Shown in pieces: positions 43,346-51,538 of a DNA stretch of 64,000 nucleotides. The notes beneath the pieces are model-generated. The model made no database searches, was not told the DNA's origin, and was given only the letters and a program-made list of their open reading frames with translations. Each line of letters starts with the position of its first letter. Positions within the stretch are counted from its first letter, which is position 1. Position numbers and translations under genes: made by a program. Source of the stretch: Sulfitobacter sp. S190 (GTDB taxonomy: Bacteria; Pseudomonadota; Alphaproteobacteria; Rhodobacterales; Rhodobacteraceae); the NCBI RefSeq assembly GCF_025141935.1, contig NZ_CP081120.1:2790001-2854000 (forward strand). Reading direction: 5' to 3'.

Positions 43346-43449
43346 GATTGACCTAAGTTGGATTGAGTCGCCGCTCACTGTCAATCAGTTTTTATCAATT
43401 TCAATCATTCTGCGGCGCAACATGATTGTTTGTGATTGAAATTGATTGA
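43346..43449. promoter_or_regulatory. Array of GATTGA/TCAATC repeats in the divergent rha promoter (probable RhaR operators)
   Basis: GATTGA occurs at 43346, 43361, 43434 and 43444, and its complement TCAATC at 43381 and 43401; a near-copy GATTGT is at 43424. All lie in the 186-bp gap between rhaR and rhaDE. A candidate minus-strand -35 TTGACA (43384-43379) overlaps one copy, so bound repressor would cover the rhaR promoter. The link to RhaR is inferred from position. Confidence 0.65.
43395..43445. repeat. 13-bp inverted repeat in the rha promoter
   Basis: TCAATTTCAATCA (43395-43407) and TGATTGAAATTGA (43433-43445) are perfect inverted copies separated by 25 bp. Centre-to-centre distance is 38 bp, about 3.6 helical turns. 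They form the core of the larger repeat array and probably bind two regulator dimers or one tetramer. Confidence 0.7.
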
Positions 43450-43518
43450 CTTGATGGAAGTGGCCCGTCACCTTGTTTTGGAACCAAAAGATTGAACCCG
43501 CCGCCTACGGAGCCACAC

Positions 43519-45621
43519 ATGACCTCTTCCGAAGCCTCGCAACGACTTGAAAACAAATGGGATGTGACCGTTTCCTCAAATATGAGCGAGCCGGAAAAGC
43601 TGCTGTACCGTTCGAACCTATTGGGGTCCGACAAGAGAATCACCAACTACGGGGGCGGCAACACATCTGCAAAGGTGATGGAAGTTGATCCGTTGAGCGG
43701 CGACACGGTCGAAGTCCTGTGGGTCAAGGGGTCAGGCGGGGATGTCGGGTCCATCAAGCTGGACGGGTTCTCGACACTTTACATGGACAAACTGGAAGCG
43801 TTGAAGGGCAAATACCGGGGCGTTGAATTCGAAGACGAGATGGTCGGCTACCTGCCCCACTGCACCTTCAATTTGAACCCGAGGGCCGCGTCGATTGACA
43901 CTCCACTGCACGCCTATGTCCCGGCCAAACACGTCGATCACATGCACCCTGACGCCATCATCGCGATTGCCGCGGCCAAAGACAGCAAAGCGCTGACCCA
44001 AGAGATTTTCGGCGATAGCATCGGATGGTTGCCGTGGAAAAAACCGGGCTACGAGCTCGGGCTGTGGCTGTCAGACTTCTGCGCGAAGAACCCGGAGGCC
44101 AAAGGTGTCGTTCTGGAAAGCCACGGGTTGTTCACCTGGGCCGATGACGCGCAGGAGTGCTATGACCTGACACTTGCCGTCATCCAGAAAGCGATGGATT
44201 GGTTTGCCGCGAAGACAGACGGAAAACCCGCCTTTGGCGGGGCGGTCCATCACAGCCTTGACGCCAGTGCGCGACGTGCGGCAGCCGCCCGCCTGATGCC
44301 TGCCATTCGCGGCATGGTATCGGGCCAACAGCACATGGTCGGCCATTTCACCGATAGCGATGCGGTGTTGGAGTTCGTGAATTCCAAGGACATGGAGCGG
44401 CTCGCGGCGCTTGGCACCTCCTGCCCTGACCATTTCCTGCGCACGAAAATACGCCCGCTGGTTGTCAATTTCGATCCTGCCAAACCGGACGTCGATGCAA
44501 CCCTCGCCGGATTGGGCGATGCGGTGGCGACGTACCGTGATGGCTACAATGCCTACTATGATCGGTGCAAACGCGACGACAGCCCCGCCATTCGGGACCC
44601 GAACGCCGTCGTTTATCTGATCCCGGGCGTTGGCATGATCACATTCGCCAAGGACAAAGCCACAGCGCGTATTTCGGGCGAGTTTTACGTCAACGCGATC
44701 AATGTCATGCGCGGGGCCGATGCGGTGTCCGAATATCAGGGCCTGCCGGAGCAGGAAGCGTTCGACATTGAGTACTGGCTTTTGGAAGAGGCCAAACTGC
44801 AGCGCATGCCAGCGCCCAAATCGATGGCGGGGCGTGTTGCCCTTGTCACCGGTGGAGCGGGCGGCATCGGCGCGGCGACGGCTGAACGCTATTTGCGCGA
44901 AGGCGCTTGCGTGATGCTGGCCGATATCGACGACGCGGCGCTGAAAGAAACATCAGCGCAGCTGAGTGACCGCTATTCCGAGGACGTCGTACGCACGGTC
45001 AACATGAACGTGACCAGCGAAGATGCCGTTGCCGCAGCCTATGGCGATATCGCCGCGGAATTCGGCGGCGTCGACATTCTGGTGTCCAACGCAGGCATCG
45101 CAAGCTCTGCCCCCGTCGAGGACACGACGCTCGATTTATGGAACAAGAACATGGCGATCCTGTCGACAGGGTATTTCCTTGTCAGCCGGGAGGCGTTCAA
45201 GCTGTTCAAGGTGCAGGACATGGGCGGCGCGGTCGTCTTTGTGGCATCGAAGAACGGGCTGGCGGCTTCGCCAAACGCATCGGCCTATTGCACCGCGAAA
45301 GCGTCGGAAATCCACCTCGCGCGGTGTCTGGCTTTGGAAGGCGCGCCAATGGGTGTGCGTGTGAATGTCGTGAACCCGGATGCCGTCCTGAAAGGCAGCA
45401 AAATCTGGCAGGGCGAATGGCTGGACCAGCGCGCGGGCACCTATGGCACTGACAAGGACGGGCTGGAAGCCATGTACCGCGACCGCTCGATGCTCAAAAG
45501 ATCCGTCCTGCCCGAAGACATTGCCGAGGCCGCCTATTTCCTTGCTTCCGACCTGTCGGCGAAATCGACCGGAAACATCATCAACGTGGACGCAGGCAAC
45601 GTCCAGGCATTCACACGGTAG
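43519..45621 (+). CDS. rhaD: Bifunctional L-rhamnulose-1-phosphate aldolase / L-lactaldehyde dehydrogenase-type SDR
   Basis: A 700-residue fusion. The N-terminal class II aldolase domain (about 1-400) has NYGGGNTSAKV for phosphate binding and the zinc ligands in HVDHMHPDA and ESHGLFTW. A C-terminal short-chain dehydrogenase domain starts at about 436 (GRVALVTGGAGGIGAATAERYL), with the Tyr-Lys pair in ASAYCTAKASE. The aldolase gives dihydroxyacetone phosphate and L-lactaldehyde; the SDR is thought to oxidise the latter. ATG 43519 has GGAG 7 bases upstream. It lies 10 bp before rhaI. Confidence 0.93.
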   Translation: MTSSEASQRLENKWDVTVSSNMSEPEKLLYRSNLLGSDKRITNYGGGNTSAKVMEVDPLSGDTVEVLWVKGSGGDVGSIKLDGFSTLYMDKLEALKGKYRGVEFEDEMVGYLPHCTFNLNPRAASIDTPLHAYVPAKHVDHMHPDAIIAIAAAKDSKALTQEIFGDSIGWLPWKKPGYELGLWLSDFCAKNPEAKGVVLESHGLFTWADDAQECYDLTLAVIQKAMDWFAAKTDGKPAFGGAVHHSLDASARRAAAARLMPAIRGMVSGQQHMVGHFTDSDAVLEFVNSKDMERLAALGTSCPDHFLRTKIRPLVVNFDPAKPDVDATLAGLGDAVATYRDGYNAYYDRCKRDDSPAIRDPNAVVYLIPGVGMITFAKDKATARISGEFYVNAINVMRGADAVSEYQGLPEQEAFDIEYWLLEEAKLQRMPAPKSMAGRVALVTGGAGGIGAATAERYLREGACVMLADIDDAALKETSAQLSDRYSEDVVRTVNMNVTSEDAVAAAYGDIAAEFGGVDILVSNAGIASSAPVEDTTLDLWNKNMAILSTGYFLVSREAFKLFKVQDMGGAVVFVASKNGLAASPNASAYCTAKASEIHLARCLALEGAPMGVRVNVVNPDAVLKGSKIWQGEWLDQRAGTYGTDKDGLEAMYRDRSMLKRSVLPEDIAEAAYFLASDLSAKSTGNIINVDAGNVQAFTR

Positions 45622-45631
45622 GGGCAGATAC

Positions 45632-46906
45632 ATGATCCAGTCAGATATTATCTCGAAGTCAAACGACGCGGCTCTGGACAAACTTCAGGCGGACTATGAG
45701 GCGCTTGGCGCACACCTGGACCGGCGCGGCATAGACATTGCAGCGATCAAGACCAAGGTCGCCAAATACGGGGTCGCGGTGCCCAGCTGGGGTGTCGGGA
45801 CCGGAGGCACACGGTTTGCGCGCTTTCCCGGCTCCGGCGAACCACGCGATATCTTTGACAAAATGGACGACTGCGGAGTGATCCACCAGCTGACCCGCGC
45901 CACACCGTCGGTGTCGCTGCACATTCCGTGGGATGCGCAGCCCGCGGCCGACCTGAACAGCAAGGCAGAAGAGGTCGGGCTGACGTTCGATGCGATGAAT
46001 TCCAACACGTTCCAAGACCAACCCGATCAGACGCATAGCTACAAGTTCGGATCCCTTTCCCACGTTGACGCTGCTACGCGACAGCAGGCGGTCGAGCACA
46101 ACATCGCATGTATCGAACTGGGGACGCAGATCGGCTCCAAGGCGCTGACGATCTGGGTCGGAGACGGGTCCAACTTTCCCGGCCAGACGAATTTCACACG
46201 TCAATTCGAACGTTATCTGGATGCGGCCAAACAGGTCTATGGCGCGTTGCCTGACGACTGGACCTTACTGACCGAACACAAGATGTATGAACCGGCCTTC
46301 TATTCCACGGTTGTGCAGGACTGGGGCACGAACCTGTTGATCGCCCAGCAGATGGGCGACAAGGCCAAATGCCTCGTCGATCTCGGCCACCACGCGCCCA
46401 ACGTGAACATTGAAATGATCGTCGCGCGCTTGACGCAATTCGGCAAACTGGGCGGTTTCCACTTCAACGACAGCAAATACGGCGATGATGATCTCGACAC
46501 CGGCAGCATCGATCCCTACCGCCTGTTTCTTGTCTTCAATGAGCTGGTCGAGGCCGAGGCGAACCCCGATTTCAACCCCATGCACATGCTGGACCAGAGC
46601 CACAACGTAACCGACCCGATCGAAAGCCTGATGGTGTCGGCGACCGAAGTGCAGCGCGCCTATGCACAGGCGTTGCTGGTGGACCGTGCCGCATTGGCGG
46701 GATTTCAGGATGACAATGACGCCTTGATGGCGACGACCACGCTGAAACATGGTTTTCGGACCGATGTCGAACCGATCCTTGCCATGGCCCGGTTCGAGAC
46801 CGGTGGGGCGATCGACCCTGTCGCTGCCTACCGTGCATCGGGGTATCGGGCAAAAGTCGCCGAACAACGACCCGTCGTCAGCGGTGCGGGCGGTGGTATT
46901 GTATAG
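45632..46906 (+). CDS. rhaI: L-rhamnose isomerase
   Basis: A 424-residue isomerase of the Pseudomonas stutzeri-type RhaI family, converting L-rhamnose to L-rhamnulose. Metal-binding and catalytic regions are seen in LTEHKMYEPAFYST, CLVDLGHHAPNVNIE and GGFHFNDSKYGDDDLDTGSIDP. ATG 45632 was chosen because it follows the rhaD stop by 10 bp and gives the family N terminus. The frame is open upstream only as a shadow within rhaD. No clear terminator is seen after it. Confidence 0.94.
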   Translation: MIQSDIISKSNDAALDKLQADYEALGAHLDRRGIDIAAIKTKVAKYGVAVPSWGVGTGGTRFARFPGSGEPRDIFDKMDDCGVIHQLTRATPSVSLHIPWDAQPAADLNSKAEEVGLTFDAMNSNTFQDQPDQTHSYKFGSLSHVDAATRQQAVEHNIACIELGTQIGSKALTIWVGDGSNFPGQTNFTRQFERYLDAAKQVYGALPDDWTLLTEHKMYEPAFYSTVVQDWGTNLLIAQQMGDKAKCLVDLGHHAPNVNIEMIVARLTQFGKLGGFHFNDSKYGDDDLDTGSIDPYRLFLVFNELVEAEANPDFNPMHMLDQSHNVTDPIESLMVSATEVQRAYAQALLVDRAALAGFQDDNDALMATTTLKHGFRTDVEPILAMARFETGGAIDPVAAYRASGYRAKVAEQRPVVSGAGGGIV

Positions 46907-46987
46907 GGCGGATTAGGAGCTGCCCTGGTACTAGCCCCTGCACGCGGAGCACGTGGGTCGCCGTTTGCACATTGGTGCGCGCGCGGC

Positions 46988-47653
46988 TTACAGCCATTCT
47001 GAATACCCCTTGATCCACGCCTGCCGCAGTGCGTCACCCTTGCCGGCAAAACGTTCGGGCAGGATGCGGTACGACGAAATGCGATCGGGCCGGAAATGAC
47101 GAAAATCATTTCGCAATTCGCACCACCCGGCAAGCACGATAGCATCCGAGTGATAGGCGATGGCGATGGGAAGGATGGTCCGCTGGCTTTGCGTCTGTGC
47201 GGCATTGCGATAGGCGATCCGGAGCTTTTGTTCTTCTCGAATGGCCTTTCGGATATCTGACAGATCGACAGATGCGGGTTCGTCCGCACCCCAACTCGAT
47301 GCGAAAAGCGTGCCGCTGAGTGGCGTTGCATCGGTCAGTTTTCGCGCGGCGCTGCGTGCAGCGCGTTTCAGCCCCTTGTCTCCCGTCCGCGCAATCATCG
47401 CCAAGCCCACAGTGATGGCCTCGGCTTCTTCGATGTCGAAATTGATGGGCGGCAGATCAAAGCCCGAACGCATGATGTAGCCCACGCCAGCCTCTCCTTC
47501 TATCGGGATCCTAAGCGCCTGTAGTGACGCAATATCGCGGTAGACGGTGCGTTTGGTCACTTCCAGCGCTTGCGCAATGGACTGGGCCGTGCAGGGGGTC
47601 TGCGCGTTGCGCAGCAACTGGATTATCTCGAACATCCGAACCGATCGACCCAT
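46988..47653 (-). CDS. YafY-type HTH regulator with WYL domain
   Basis: A 221-residue regulator. The HTH_11 domain reads MFEIIQLLRNAQTPCTAQSIAQALEVTKRTVYRDIASLQ, followed by the hinge RIPIEGEAGVGYIMR and a WYL-type effector domain (LRIAYRNAAQTQSQRTILPIAIAYHSDAIVLAGWCELRNDFRHFRPDRI). ATG 47653 gives a complete HTH; the frame is open far upstream but overlaps the divergent gene. A perfect 10-bp-arm palindrome lies 45 bp upstream, the probable operator. Confidence 0.88.
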   Translation of the reverse strand: MGRSVRMFEIIQLLRNAQTPCTAQSIAQALEVTKRTVYRDIASLQALRIPIEGEAGVGYIMRSGFDLPPINFDIEEAEAITVGLAMIARTGDKGLKRAARSAARKLTDATPLSGTLFASSWGADEPASVDLSDIRKAIREEQKLRIAYRNAAQTQSQRTILPIAIAYHSDAIVLAGWCELRNDFRHFRPDRISSYRILPERFAGKGDALRQAWIKGYSEWL

Positions 47654-47697
47654 GCCACACTTCCGTAAACCATTCCGCTTTCGGCAGCGGCCCCGAG

Positions 47698-47723
47698 ACT
47701 GCTGACACACACATGTCAGCAGT
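47698..47723. promoter_or_regulatory. Palindromic operator between the WYL regulator and the PEP mutase-family gene
   Basis: ACTGCTGACA (47698-47707) and TGTCAGCAGT (47714-47723) are perfect 10-bp inverted arms around CACACA. The site is 45 bp upstream of the regulator and 49 bp upstream of the divergent gene, placed to control both. No second copy was found in the window. Confidence 0.75.
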
Positions 47724-47771
47724 ACGGTGCTAGGATTACAACTGCCAATCCCAGAAAAGAGGACCCCGCGC

Positions 47772-48584
47772 ATGCCGCATCCATTCCGAGACCTGCACGT
47801 TCCCGGTCGCCCGTTCATACTTGCGAATGCCTGGGACAAAGGGACCGCCCGTCTTTTTGCCGCGCTTGGCGCACAGGCACTGGCGACATCGTCGGGCGCA
47901 CACGCTTTTTCGTTGGGTCGGTCCGATCTGGGCACGATTACACGCGATGAAGCACTGGCGCATGCGCAAACAATCGTATCGGCGACGTCCCTGCCCGTCT
48001 CGGGCGATTTCGAGAACGGGTTCGGGGACGCGCCCGATGCCCTGGAAGAAACGGTCCGACTGTCCGCAGAGATCGGGCTGGCGGGCATTTCGATCGAGGA
48101 CATCTCATTTCCCGGCGTCCAGCACTACACATTCGACCTTGCCGTTGAGCGCATCAAGGCGGCAAGTGCCGCCGCACGGGCGCTGCCGAATGATTTTGTC
48201 CTTGTCGCGCGTGCGGACGGTTTCATGCATGGCCTTTACGATCTTGATGAAAGCATCCGTCGTATTCAGGCCTTTGAAAAAGCGGGCGCAGACTGCGTAT
48301 ATGTGCCCTATCTGCAGGATCTCGAAACAGTCACCAGGGTCTGTCGAAGCGTGTCCATACCGGTGAATGTCGGGATCAGCACGGTTGAACATCTGTCCTT
48401 GAAAGACTTCGCGACCGCCGGAGCGGCGCGTATTTCGCTGGGAATGGCGATGGCGACGGCCGCTTATACCGCATTGCACCAGCTTTCCAGCAACATGTTC
48501 GGGGAAGGTGACTTCGCTCAACTGGGTGAAAGTTTGCCATACGAAATACTGGATGACTGCATAGCCAAGGGGCGCGCGATGTAA
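47772..48584 (+). CDS. Isocitrate lyase / PEP mutase superfamily protein
   Basis: A 270-residue (beta/alpha)8 enzyme of the ICL/PEPM superfamily. Conserved elements are LANAWDKGTARLFAALGAQALATSS, the metal-site segment LPVSGDFENGFGD, AGISIEDISFP, and LVARADGFMHG. The canonical lyase cysteine motif of isocitrate lyase (KKCGH) is absent, so it is more like the oxaloacetate decarboxylase/PEPM-like members often found beside YafY regulators. ATG 47772 has AGAGGA upstream. It probably shares its operator with the regulator gene. Confidence 0.85.
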   Translation: MPHPFRDLHVPGRPFILANAWDKGTARLFAALGAQALATSSGAHAFSLGRSDLGTITRDEALAHAQTIVSATSLPVSGDFENGFGDAPDALEETVRLSAEIGLAGISIEDISFPGVQHYTFDLAVERIKAASAAARALPNDFVLVARADGFMHGLYDLDESIRRIQAFEKAGADCVYVPYLQDLETVTRVCRSVSIPVNVGISTVEHLSLKDFATAGAARISLGMAMATAAYTALHQLSSNMFGEGDFAQLGESLPYEILDDCIAKGRAM

Positions 48585-48636
48585 TGCGCCAGGCCGCTGG
48601 CGTGCCCACAGCAATGATAGATAGGAGGATCGTCCC

Positions 48637-49188
48637 ATGGGGATCAAGACCGACAAACTGAACCCGTCGTTTCGGACATTTATCGAAGACCAGCCATTGT
48701 TCTTTGTGGCGACCGCGGCGCCGGAGGGGCGGGTCAACCTGTCTCCGAAAGGGCTCGATACGTTGCGGATTCTATCCGACCAAAAGATTGTTTGGCTCAG
48801 CCTGACCGGAAGCGGGAATTAAACGGCGGCCCATATCCGCCAGAACCCGCGCATGACGCTGATGTTTTGCGCATTCTTGGGCGACCCCTTGATCCTGCGC
48901 ACCTATGGGAATGCAACTGTCGTCCACCCCCGCGATGAGGAATGGAAAGAACTGGCATCACTGTTTCCCGACCATGCGGGCGCACGCAATATCTTCACGC
49001 TTGAAATTGATCTGGTCACGACGTCCTGTGGCACTGGCGTCCCCGAGATGGCGGTCGTGCGCAGCCGTGGTGAAACTGATCTGGAACCGTGGTACGCGGA
49101 TATGGGCGAACGTGCGGTAGAGGCGTTCTGGGAAAAGAAGAATACGGTCAGTCTGGACGGGCAGCCCACCGGAATTTTCGAAAGCTGA
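48637..49188 (+). pseudogene. Pyridoxamine 5'-phosphate oxidase-like flavin-binding protein, interrupted by an in-frame TAA
   Basis: The frame encodes a full 183-residue PNPOx-like protein, but TAA at 48820-48822 stops it after 61 residues (LTGSGN-stop-TAAHIRQNPRMTLMFCAF). Relatives normally read GSGNETAAH here, so one G-to-T change (GAA to TAA) explains it. The frame is otherwise intact on both sides, with no indel, which means either a recent nonsense mutation or a sequencing error. AGGAGG precedes the start. An internal ATG at 48853 could restart a C-terminal fragment lacking part of the FMN site. It lies 52 bp after the PEPM-like gene. Confidence 0.85.
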
Positions 49189-49388
49189 CCTTCGCCATCG
49201 TTTCAGGTACGGTACGAAAGTGTTAATGCGGGTGACATGCGCGTGTCCGCACAGGTCCGAACATATTGGCGTGGTGATTTAGTCCTTTCGCCAAAAATCG
49301 AACCGATGCCCGTCGACGGGGGGCACGCCGTGCCGTTTGCAACCCGCGCTGCGACGGGAATGGTTTCGGCTGATGCCCCGCTAAAAGC

Positions 49389-49402
49389 TTGATCAAGATC
49401 AA
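49389..49402 (+). promoter_or_regulatory. FNR-type box upstream of the cytochrome c gene
   Basis: TTGATCAAGATCAA is a perfect match to TTGAT-N4-ATCAA. Its centre is about 75 bp upstream of the cytochrome ATG. The remaining gap 49189-49470 shows no other gene or repeat. Confidence 0.8.
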
Positions 49403-49470
49403 TGTGCGACGCATGCACTCATGTCAGGAAGATCGGACAGAGTATGCGCCCCGCAGGAGAATAAGCCATC

Positions 49471-49884
49471 ATGTCCCCCCAGATTATCGCCAGCCTATGT
49501 GCCGTGGTCCTTTGTCTTAGCGCGTGCGCGGCAACGTCCAACAGGCCGGAGGACGCAAGCAAGCGCGGAAGGCTCATTTATGCCAAGGAATGCGCGCAAT
49601 GCCATGGATTAGCCGGAGAAGGCGGCGGGCCTGCGTCGCTGGGGCTGGGCGGACCCGCACCTGATCTTGTCGGTTTGAGCCAGCGCAATGACGGCTTTTT
49701 CCCGAGGGAATTCGTCAGCCGGTTTGTAATGGGGTCTTTGGAAAAAGATGACCCAGACGCCGCCATGCCCGAATTCGCCAAACAAGGGCTGCGCCATGTC
49801 TATCCTGACGGGGGCGCCGATGGCGAAGTGCTGGAAGCCGATTTCGAGGCGCTGCTGGATTATCTCGCTTCAATTCAGAACTGA
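49471..49884 (+). CDS. Cytochrome c lipoprotein (monohaem)
   Basis: A 137-residue exported cytochrome. The signal ends LCLSAC, giving a lipid-modified Cys19, so it is membrane-tethered in the periplasm. Haem c attaches at CAQCH (residues 41-45), followed by GEGGGPASLG. The distal Met ligand is probably in AAMPEFAKQG, near residue 99. The class I fold is small. A perfect FNR box upstream suggests low-oxygen induction. No oxidase genes adjoin it, so the electron partner is unknown. Confidence 0.88.
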   Translation: MSPQIIASLCAVVLCLSACAATSNRPEDASKRGRLIYAKECAQCHGLAGEGGGPASLGLGGPAPDLVGLSQRNDGFFPREFVSRFVMGSLEKDDPDAAMPEFAKQGLRHVYPDGGADGEVLEADFEALLDYLASIQN

Positions 49885-49962
49885 ACCGGTCCGACCCCGC
49901 CCTCACCGTCTCTTTTCCACCGCACACCAATCGCATCCTCTTGCGGTCTGGTCTGGCGCGGA

Positions 49963-50280
49963 TCACCGTGCGCAGGTTTTGCACAGCGCGGCATAAGGTA
50001 CGGCATCAAGCCGTGCTTCGGATATCGGATGGCCGCACTTTTGGCATATGCCAAAGCTGCCGTCCTTGATGCGTTTGAGCGCCTGCGTCAGCAATCGGGT
50101 TTCTTTTTGCGCCGCTACTCCCAGACCCTCGAGTACCTCGTCATCTTCGATGTCGATAGCCTGTTCATTCAGCTCCGCGGATTTTGGATGGCCCAACTCC
50201 TCGTCGACGTCGTGAATCCGGGTATCGAGCTCCGCGAGGCGGGCTTGAATAATCTGTTTGTAGCGTTTGAGATCGGGCAT
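49963..50280 (-). CDS. DksA/TraR-family zinc-finger protein
   Basis: A 105-residue protein. A coiled-coil region (about 1-75) precedes a C4 zinc finger, C79-X2-C82...C100-X2-C103 (ICQKCGHPIS...LCKTCAR). The tip region has acidic AIDIEDDEVLE rather than the exact DxxDxA of DksA. Such small proteins bind the RNA polymerase secondary channel. An FNR-type box lies 58-71 bp upstream, so it may tune transcription during oxygen limitation. Confidence 0.88.
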   Translation of the reverse strand: MPDLKRYKQIIQARLAELDTRIHDVDEELGHPKSAELNEQAIDIEDDEVLEGLGVAAQKETRLLTQALKRIKDGSFGICQKCGHPISEARLDAVPYAALCKTCAR

Positions 50281-50337
50281 GAGGCTGTCCTTCCTGTTGG
50301 GTTGGGCCCACCCTAGAACGATGCCTCCAGAACAGAA

Positions 50338-50351
50338 TTGATCCTTGTCAA
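50338..50351 (-). promoter_or_regulatory. FNR-type box upstream of the DksA/TraR gene
   Basis: TTGATCCTTGTCAA differs from TTGAT-N4-ATCAA at one base. A TAGGGT -10-like hexamer (50315-50310) lies at class II spacing on the minus strand. Confidence 0.65.
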
Positions 50352-50368
50352 AACCGGGAATGCGGGAC

Positions 50369-50803
50369 CTATTGCGCCACCTTCGGCGCGGGCATTCGCG
50401 ACAGCGCCAAGCGCGCCAGCATCATTCCGGCGATCAGCGCGGCAACAAAAACACCAACTTGCGGATTGAACGTTCCCAAGGCCGGCAGTGCACCACCCGG
50501 ACAGAAACCGGCAATGCCCCAACCGACCCCAAAAACCGCAGCACCGCCAAGCAGTCGCCTGTCGAGGGTACGGTTCTGCGGCACATCGAACGTTTGCCCG
50601 AATACCGGTTTGGGACGCTGCAAAACAATGCGGTATCCGATGAAGGTCGTGACGACAGCGCCGCCCATCACAAAGGCAAGGCTTGGGTCCCACGTCCCTG
50701 CGACATCGAAAAAATTTATCACTTTTGCAGGGTTGGCCATGCCGGACAGCACGATGCCCGTGCCGAAGGTGACCCCGATGAGAAACGTAAGAAACAAGCG
50801 CAT
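50369..50803 (-). CDS. YeeE/YedE-type sulfur transporter half (DUF6691-like)
   Basis: A 144-residue membrane protein with about four helices. It has the C-terminal-half motif WGIAGFCPGGALPALG and begins MRLFLTFLIGVTFGTGIVLSGMANPAKV. In YeeE/YedE proteins these Cys/Gly motifs line a path for thiosulfate or sulfur species. It starts 3 bp after its partner half, so the two short proteins probably assemble into one transporter. Confidence 0.85.
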   Translation of the reverse strand: MRLFLTFLIGVTFGTGIVLSGMANPAKVINFFDVAGTWDPSLAFVMGGAVVTTFIGYRIVLQRPKPVFGQTFDVPQNRTLDRRLLGGAAVFGVGWGIAGFCPGGALPALGTFNPQVGVFVAALIAGMMLARLALSRMPAPKVAQ

Positions 50804-50806
50804 TTG

Positions 50807-51238
50807 TCAGCCCCCCCATACATGCCGAAGAAGAAAAACGGTCAGCCCGGTTGCCGCCATGAATGTCGCCGTCGCCACGAAGGACCGCGGCGACAAACGC
50901 GCCATGCCACAAACGCCGTGGCCGGACGTGCAGCCGGAGCCAACCGTCACGCCGATGCCGACAAGCAGCCCACCCAGTATCAGCATCGTGGTCGAGGCCG
51001 GCACGGTGATGGGCGGAAACTGTCCCGCAACGAGCAAGTAAACCCACGGGCCGACAAACATGCCCGCAAGCAGCGCAACACGCCAACCCCAATCGGCAAG
51101 GCCTGTCGGCATGATCGCCCCTGCGAGGATACCGGTAGCGCCCATGATACGTCCACGCAGATACATCAGGCAAACCGCGGCCAGACCGATCAGCGTTCCG
51201 CCCGCCAAGGAGGCAAAGGGTGTGAATTCGGTTTCCAT
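50807..51238 (-). CDS. YeeE/YedE-type sulfur transporter half
   Basis: A 143-residue membrane protein with the family hallmark GSGCTSGHGVCGMARLSPRS near residue 103 and four hydrophobic helices. ATG 51238 gives METEFTPFASLAGG; an upstream ATG would overlap the DUF2892 gene. The two cysteines of the motif are those proposed to relay sulfur in YeeE. It is the middle gene of a DUF2892-YeeE-YeeE operon next to a Crp/Fnr-type regulator. Confidence 0.88.
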   Translation of the reverse strand: METEFTPFASLAGGTLIGLAAVCLMYLRGRIMGATGILAGAIMPTGLADWGWRVALLAGMFVGPWVYLLVAGQFPPITVPASTTMLILGGLLVGIGVTVGSGCTSGHGVCGMARLSPRSFVATATFMAATGLTVFLLRHVWGG

Positions 51239-51242
51239 ATGA

Positions 51243-51455
51243 TCAGATCTTGCAGGTTGAAATGCCAAGAACGCGGTAGAGCGGGCAAAATCTGAAGACT
51301 GCTGTAACGAACAGGATCAGGCCCACTGCCATACTGCCATAGGCGAGCGCAGCGTTGGACCAGATGGCAGGCACGTTCAACATAGGTGCGCCAAACAGGA
51401 CGATGCCAAGGACGGCCCGTATCAGGCGATCGAAACTTCCGAGATTTGCGCGCAT
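51243..51455 (-). CDS. DUF2892 (YgaP-type transmembrane) protein
   Basis: A 70-residue inner-membrane protein. The N terminus (MRANLGSFDRLIRAVLGIVL) and C-terminal FRFCPLYRVLGIST are the DUF2892 signature, with two hydrophobic helices and a Cys after the second. In YgaP this segment is fused to a rhodanese domain; here it stands alone, next to sulfur-transport genes. AAGGAG lies 7 bases before the ATG. Confidence 0.88.
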   Translation of the reverse strand: MRANLGSFDRLIRAVLGIVLFGAPMLNVPAIWSNAALAYGSMAVGLILFVTAVFRFCPLYRVLGISTCKI

Positions 51456-51512
51456 CGTCTTTCTCCTTGCCACTGCGTTAGTGCAAGTGTGCCCTGCAAG
51501 CGGAAGACAGTC

Positions 51513-51527
51513 TGTGATCTTGTCACA
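51513..51527 (-). promoter_or_regulatory. Palindrome upstream of the DUF2892-YeeE operon
   Basis: TGTGA-TCTTG-TCACA has perfect 5-bp arms with a 5-bp spacer, 58 bp upstream of the DUF2892 start. It is one base shorter in the spacer than a CRP consensus site. It could be the target of the adjacent Crp/Fnr-type regulator or of another family member. Confidence 0.4.
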
Positions 51528-51538
51528 CGGCCGCGCGA

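Noticed and set aside
46907..46987. Search for a terminator or sRNA after rhaI
   Set aside because: No stable stem with a T-run was found; nothing can be supported in this 81-bp gap.
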